From the NCBI GenBank assembly GCA_934133165.1, contig CAKPAW010000021.1, forward strand, positions 1 through 9,627: a stretch of 9,627 bases of DNA, given 5' to 3'. This DNA is from an uncultured Clostridia bacterium (GTDB taxonomy: Bacteria; Bacillota; Clostridia; TANB77; CAG-508). Numbering within the stretch: position 1 is the first letter of the stretch; the number at the start of each line of letters is the position of its first letter. A program made the translations under genes and the position numbers. Positions 6,975 to 9,627 of this stretch are shown in pieces. The notes below the pieces were generated by a model that was given only the letters and a program-made list of their open reading frames with translations, was not told the DNA's origin and did no database searches.

Positions 6975-8363
6975 TTATTTATTTATTATTGGTCTTAAAA
7001 TTTGGCCTATAAAATTCTTATTAGTAAATATGCAATATGCTAATACAACAATAAACATTAATACGTTGATTATCATATTATTTTTGTAATACGTAAACAA
7101 TGTTAATGCTAGCAATATCCAAAATATATAATTGAATTTTCCTTTTAAGTTTATATACATTTTTAATTTTTGTCTTCTATACCAATATATAATTATATTA
7201 GAGACTAGTGTTGAAAATACAGCTGCATATATTCCAAATTTAGGTATAAATATAAAGTTTATTACTATATTTATAATTGCTGCTACAATTGTAGTACTTC
7301 CCATTATTTTTGTATCTTTATACGCTCCAAATATTCCACCAAAGAAATTAGACATATTAGTGTAGTATATTGAAATTACTAAAATGGGAATATATATATA
7401 TGCTTCATTATAACTAGAATCAACTAATATAGGAAATGCAAATGGCATTACTGCAATTATTCCTATTACTATTGCTTTTAAAAAGTTCTTTACATCTTTA
7501 TATATGCTATTGTAATATTTCCCTTTGTTATCTTCTTTTAAAATTTTAGCAGCTGATTCTTTCCATGCTGTGGAGAAAAATCCATAACATGTATATACTA
7601 TATTAGGAAATTTATTAGCAATTGAATATATACCATTTTGTGCAGTTCCAGCCATCTGAGTTAGCATAAGCCTATCTGATAAACTTATTATTACCCAAGA
7701 TAAATTATTTGGTACCAATGGAACTGAATATCTAATCATTTTTGATAGCATTTTTCTGCTAAGGTCCTCTTTATTCACATATCTCATTAGATGAAGTTTC
7801 GCTAATATAAATATTGCAGTAACTGAATTTGCTATTACATTTGACCATAAAAGACCATTTACACCAAGTTTAAAGTTTACTATAAATACTATATTTAATA
7901 TAATTGTTGATACACCTAAAATAAAGTTTGATAATGAATATAACTTTATTCTGCCCATACCTCTTGATAAAGCATTACTTAGCCCTATCAATATGTTTGA
8001 TATCATAAACATTATAAATACTAATGTATATTCATAATGCATAAAACTCATTATTAAAGCTGCAATTATTGTGAATAATACACTTCCAAATATGGTATAT
8101 GCTATGGTTGCCGTTATAACTCTTTTTTTAGACTTCTCATTTTCTGCGTCTATTAAGAATCTGAACATAGATTCTTCCATAAGTAATGTTATTATTGGTA
8201 ATAAAAATACAGAGAGTGTTACGAAGAAGTCATATGTTCCATATTCTTCTGGGCTTAATTTTGATGTATATAATGGTAATAATAAGAATGAAATTACTTG
8301 TGTACTTAGCTTTCCTATTGCTATTATTATTGTATTTATTAATAATTGTTTTTTCTGGTTCAT
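6975..8363 (-). CDS. Polysaccharide/oligosaccharide flippase, Wzx (PST) family membrane protein
   Basis: 462 residues from the ATG at 8363. This is an integral membrane protein with about 12-14 hydrophobic segments covering nearly the whole length. The N-terminus, with two Gln-Lys-rich residues then TIIIAIGKLSTQVISFLLLPLY and SPEEYGTYDFF (37-47), is typical of the MATE-superfamily flippases that move undecaprenyl-linked sugars across the cytoplasmic membrane. Mid-protein RGMGRIKLYS and RYSVPLVPNNLSWVI also fit the family. The substrate cannot be told: no glycosyltransferases are nearby. An upstream in-frame GTG at 8402 would add 13 residues but has no ribosome binding site, whereas GGAAG lies 6 nt before the ATG. 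With its own promoter candidate and terminator, it is probably transcribed alone. Confidence 0.9.
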   Translation of the reverse strand: MNQKKQLLINTIIIAIGKLSTQVISFLLLPLYTSKLSPEEYGTYDFFVTLSVFLLPIITLLMEESMFRFLIDAENEKSKKRVITATIAYTIFGSVLFTIIAALIMSFMHYEYTLVFIMFMISNILIGLSNALSRGMGRIKLYSLSNFILGVSTIILNIVFIVNFKLGVNGLLWSNVIANSVTAIFILAKLHLMRYVNKEDLSRKMLSKMIRYSVPLVPNNLSWVIISLSDRLMLTQMAGTAQNGIYSIANKFPNIVYTCYGFFSTAWKESAAKILKEDNKGKYYNSIYKDVKNFLKAIVIGIIAVMPFAFPILVDSSYNEAYIYIPILVISIYYTNMSNFFGGIFGAYKDTKIMGSTTIVAAIINIVINFIFIPKFGIYAAVFSTLVSNIIIYWYRRQKLKMYINLKGKFNYIFWILLALTLFTYYKNNMIINVLMFIVVLAYCIFTNKNFIGQILRPIINK

Positions 8364-8392
8364 TTTACACTTCCAATTCTTTAGTTTTTTAT

Positions 8393-8421
8393 ATATTAAC
8401 ACACTTGTATTTAATTATCAA
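8393..8421 (-). promoter_or_regulatory. Candidate promoter of the flippase gene
   Basis: On the minus strand TTGATA (8416-8421) and TAATAT (8393-8398) are separated by 17 bp, placing the transcript start about 23 nt before the ATG at 8363. The -35 matches 5 of 6 consensus positions and the -10 matches 4 of 6. The overlap with the alternative GTG start supports the shorter protein. Confidence 0.5.
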
Positions 8422-8450
8422 TTTTTTTATTTATTTTTTACAAATTTTAT

Positions 8451-8730
8451 ACAAAACTATTAGGACGAACCATTTTAGTTTTCTGTGCAAGAATATAATA
8501 AAAATAAAAACATATTAATTTGAAAAAAAGCGCATTGAAAGTAAGTAAGCTAGAAATTATTAAGAAATTTGTGGAAAGAGTTCATTTTTAATGGAAGGGT
8601 GCCACAAATTTCGCTTATAATTTCTGCACAACTTAGCTTGAACGAGCATTTTTTGAAAATTCATATGTTTTTATTATAATAAAATTAAAAATGTTGCAAA
8701 AACTAAAATGCTCGACCCTAATTGTTTTGT
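8451..8730. mobile_element. 280-bp imperfect palindrome (foldback or MITE-like element)
   Basis: This fills most of the 369-nt gene-free stretch between the flippase start and the ZIP transporter stop. The left arm (8451-8574) and the reverse complement of the right arm (8602-8730) align over their whole length with small gaps. Matching blocks from outside in: ACAAAAC-x-ATTAGG, CATTTTAGTTTT, AATAAAAACATAT-x-AATTT, GAAATTAT and AAATTTGTGG. The loop is about 27 nt (8575-8601). It encodes no protein. The outer end stops 2 nt before the transporter stop codon at 8733-8735. Long near-complete terminal symmetry without a gene suggests a non-autonomous inserted element. In RNA it would form a long hairpin that could end or stabilise transporter transcripts. 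I see no clear target-site duplication. Confidence 0.65.
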
Positions 8731-8732
8731 GA

Positions 8733-9509
8733 TTAACCTAGCGCAACATCCAATATCATCATAACTACAAAACCTATAGCCACTCCTATTGTTCCTATGT
8801 TTGAGTGTTGCCCTGCTTGTGACTCTGGTATAAGTTCTTCTACTACAACATATATCATAGCTCCTGCCGCAAAAGCTAGCAGATATGGAAGCATTGGTAC
8901 TACTACATTTGTTAATAGTATTGTAATTATTGCTCCTATTGGTTCTACTATTCCAGATAATGTTCCATATAAAAAAGCTTTAGGTTTTGATATTCCTTCA
9001 CTTTTTAATGGCATTGAAATAATTGCTCCTTCTGGAAAGTTTTGAATTGCTATACCTATTGCTAATGCAAATGCCCCTGCCATTGTTATTCCTGCATTTT
9101 GTGTAAGTGCTCCAGCAAATGTGACCCCTACCGCCATTCCTTCTGGAATATTATGAAGAGTTACTGCAAATACCATCATTGTTGTCTTTTTTAGTTTACT
9201 TTTTATTCCTTCTGGCTTATCACTTTTTAAGTGTAAATGAGGAATTACGCTATCTAGCACAAGTAAAAATGTTATTCCTAGTAGAAATCCTATTGTAGCT
9301 GGCACCCATGCTATTTTTCCTTGTGACTCTGACATTTCTATTGCTGGTATTAGTAATGACCAAATTGAAGCTGCTATCATTACTCCTGAAGCAAATCCTA
9401 ATAAAAGTTTTTCTATTTTATTATTTATTTTGTTTTTCATTAGGAATACCATTGCTGCTCCTAATGTTGTTCCTAAAAAAGGAATTGCAAGTCCTATAAC
9501 TAAATCCAT
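8733..9509 (-). CDS. ZIP-family divalent metal transporter (ZupT/GufA-like)
   Basis: 258 residues with about eight membrane segments. ZIP transporters import zinc, iron or manganese into the cytoplasm. Signature sequences in the metal-binding helices are HNIPEGMAVG (119-128) and QNFPEGAIISMP (156-167). Further conserved parts are SGIVEPIGA (185-193) and the EELIPESQ region (224-231). A HLHLKSDKPEG loop (91-101) may bind metal. In the second helix Gln replaces the His often found before the Asn-x-Pro-Glu-Gly motif. The ATG at 9509 has a perfect AAGGAGG site 8 nt upstream. The gene stands alone on the same strand as suf. An iron or zinc link to Fe-S assembly is possible but not shown, and the metal cannot be told from sequence. 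Confidence 0.92.
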   Translation of the reverse strand: MDLVIGLAIPFLGTTLGAAMVFLMKNKINNKIEKLLLGFASGVMIAASIWSLLIPAIEMSESQGKIAWVPATIGFLLGITFLLVLDSVIPHLHLKSDKPEGIKSKLKKTTMMVFAVTLHNIPEGMAVGVTFAGALTQNAGITMAGAFALAIGIAIQNFPEGAIISMPLKSEGISKPKAFLYGTLSGIVEPIGAIITILLTNVVVPMLPYLLAFAAGAMIYVVVEELIPESQAGQHSNIGTIGVAIGFVVMMILDVALG

Positions 9510-9573
9510 GTTTTTCTCCTCCTTTATTTTATTATTTACTATCTTTTTCTTGTTTTTTTACGTCTTTCATGTT

Positions 9574-9602
9574 ATTATACTGATTAAAATTAATGTGTTT
9601 TA
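9574..9602 (-). promoter_or_regulatory. Weak promoter candidate of the ZIP transporter gene
   Basis: A perfect TATAAT on the minus strand (9574-9579) lies 64 nt before the ATG. At 17-bp spacing the -35 position holds a poor TAAAAC. No metal-box-like operator is evident in the remaining sequence to the window edge. Confidence 0.35.
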
Positions 9603-9627
9603 TTTAATCTTATCAATAATTTTTGAA

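Noticed and set aside
8364..8402. GTG start extending the flippase by 13 residues
   Set aside because: No ribosome binding site precedes it, and the extra residues (charged, with a Cys) do not match family N-termini. It also overlaps the promoter candidate.
8071..8463. Plus-strand open frames opposite the flippase
   Set aside because: They are antisense shadows of hydrophobic coding sequence, lack ribosome binding sites and run into the palindrome. The same applies to the other plus-strand frames opposite suf genes and the ZIP gene.

Overview
The window is strongly AT-rich and reads as a low-GC Gram-positive bacterium of the Clostridia or a related Firmicutes lineage. This is inferred from codon use, AAGGAGG-type ribosome binding sites, and a SUF iron-sulfur system of the SufCBDS-SufU type. 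No gene here fixes the species. All genes lie on the minus strand, so the window reads right to left.

Right end (about 8363-9627): a ZIP-family metal transporter (8733-9509) has its own weak promoter candidate. It is followed directly by a 280-bp imperfect palindrome (8451-8730) that looks like a foldback element or MITE. Next is a single-gene unit for a Wzx/PST-type lipid-linked oligosaccharide flippase (6975-8363), with a recognisable promoter and a clean intrinsic terminator (about 6928-6957).

Left two thirds (1-6831): one long suf operon. A consensus promoter (TTGACA, 17 bp, TATAAT; 6803-6831) is bracketed by two related operator-like sequences and drives a DtxR/MntR-like regulator (6318-6770). 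The gene order then runs sufC, sufB, sufD, a 65-residue unknown protein, sufS, an acyltransferase-like GNAT_C-family protein, and sufU (cut by the left window edge). SufBCD form the cluster-assembly scaffold, SufS supplies sulfur from cysteine, and SufU relays it to the scaffold.

Most notable points: (1) the regulator keeps the DtxR winged helix but has lost most of the family's metal ligands and carries a C-terminal cysteine triad (C129, C138, C141), so it may sense Fe-S clusters or another signal; (2) sufS has a single-base frameshift a few codons before its catalytic cysteine, either a real lesion or a sequence error; (3) two non-canonical genes are embedded in the operon; (4) REP-like repeat debris carrying TTAGGGACG words sits between sufB and sufD and near the flippase terminator.
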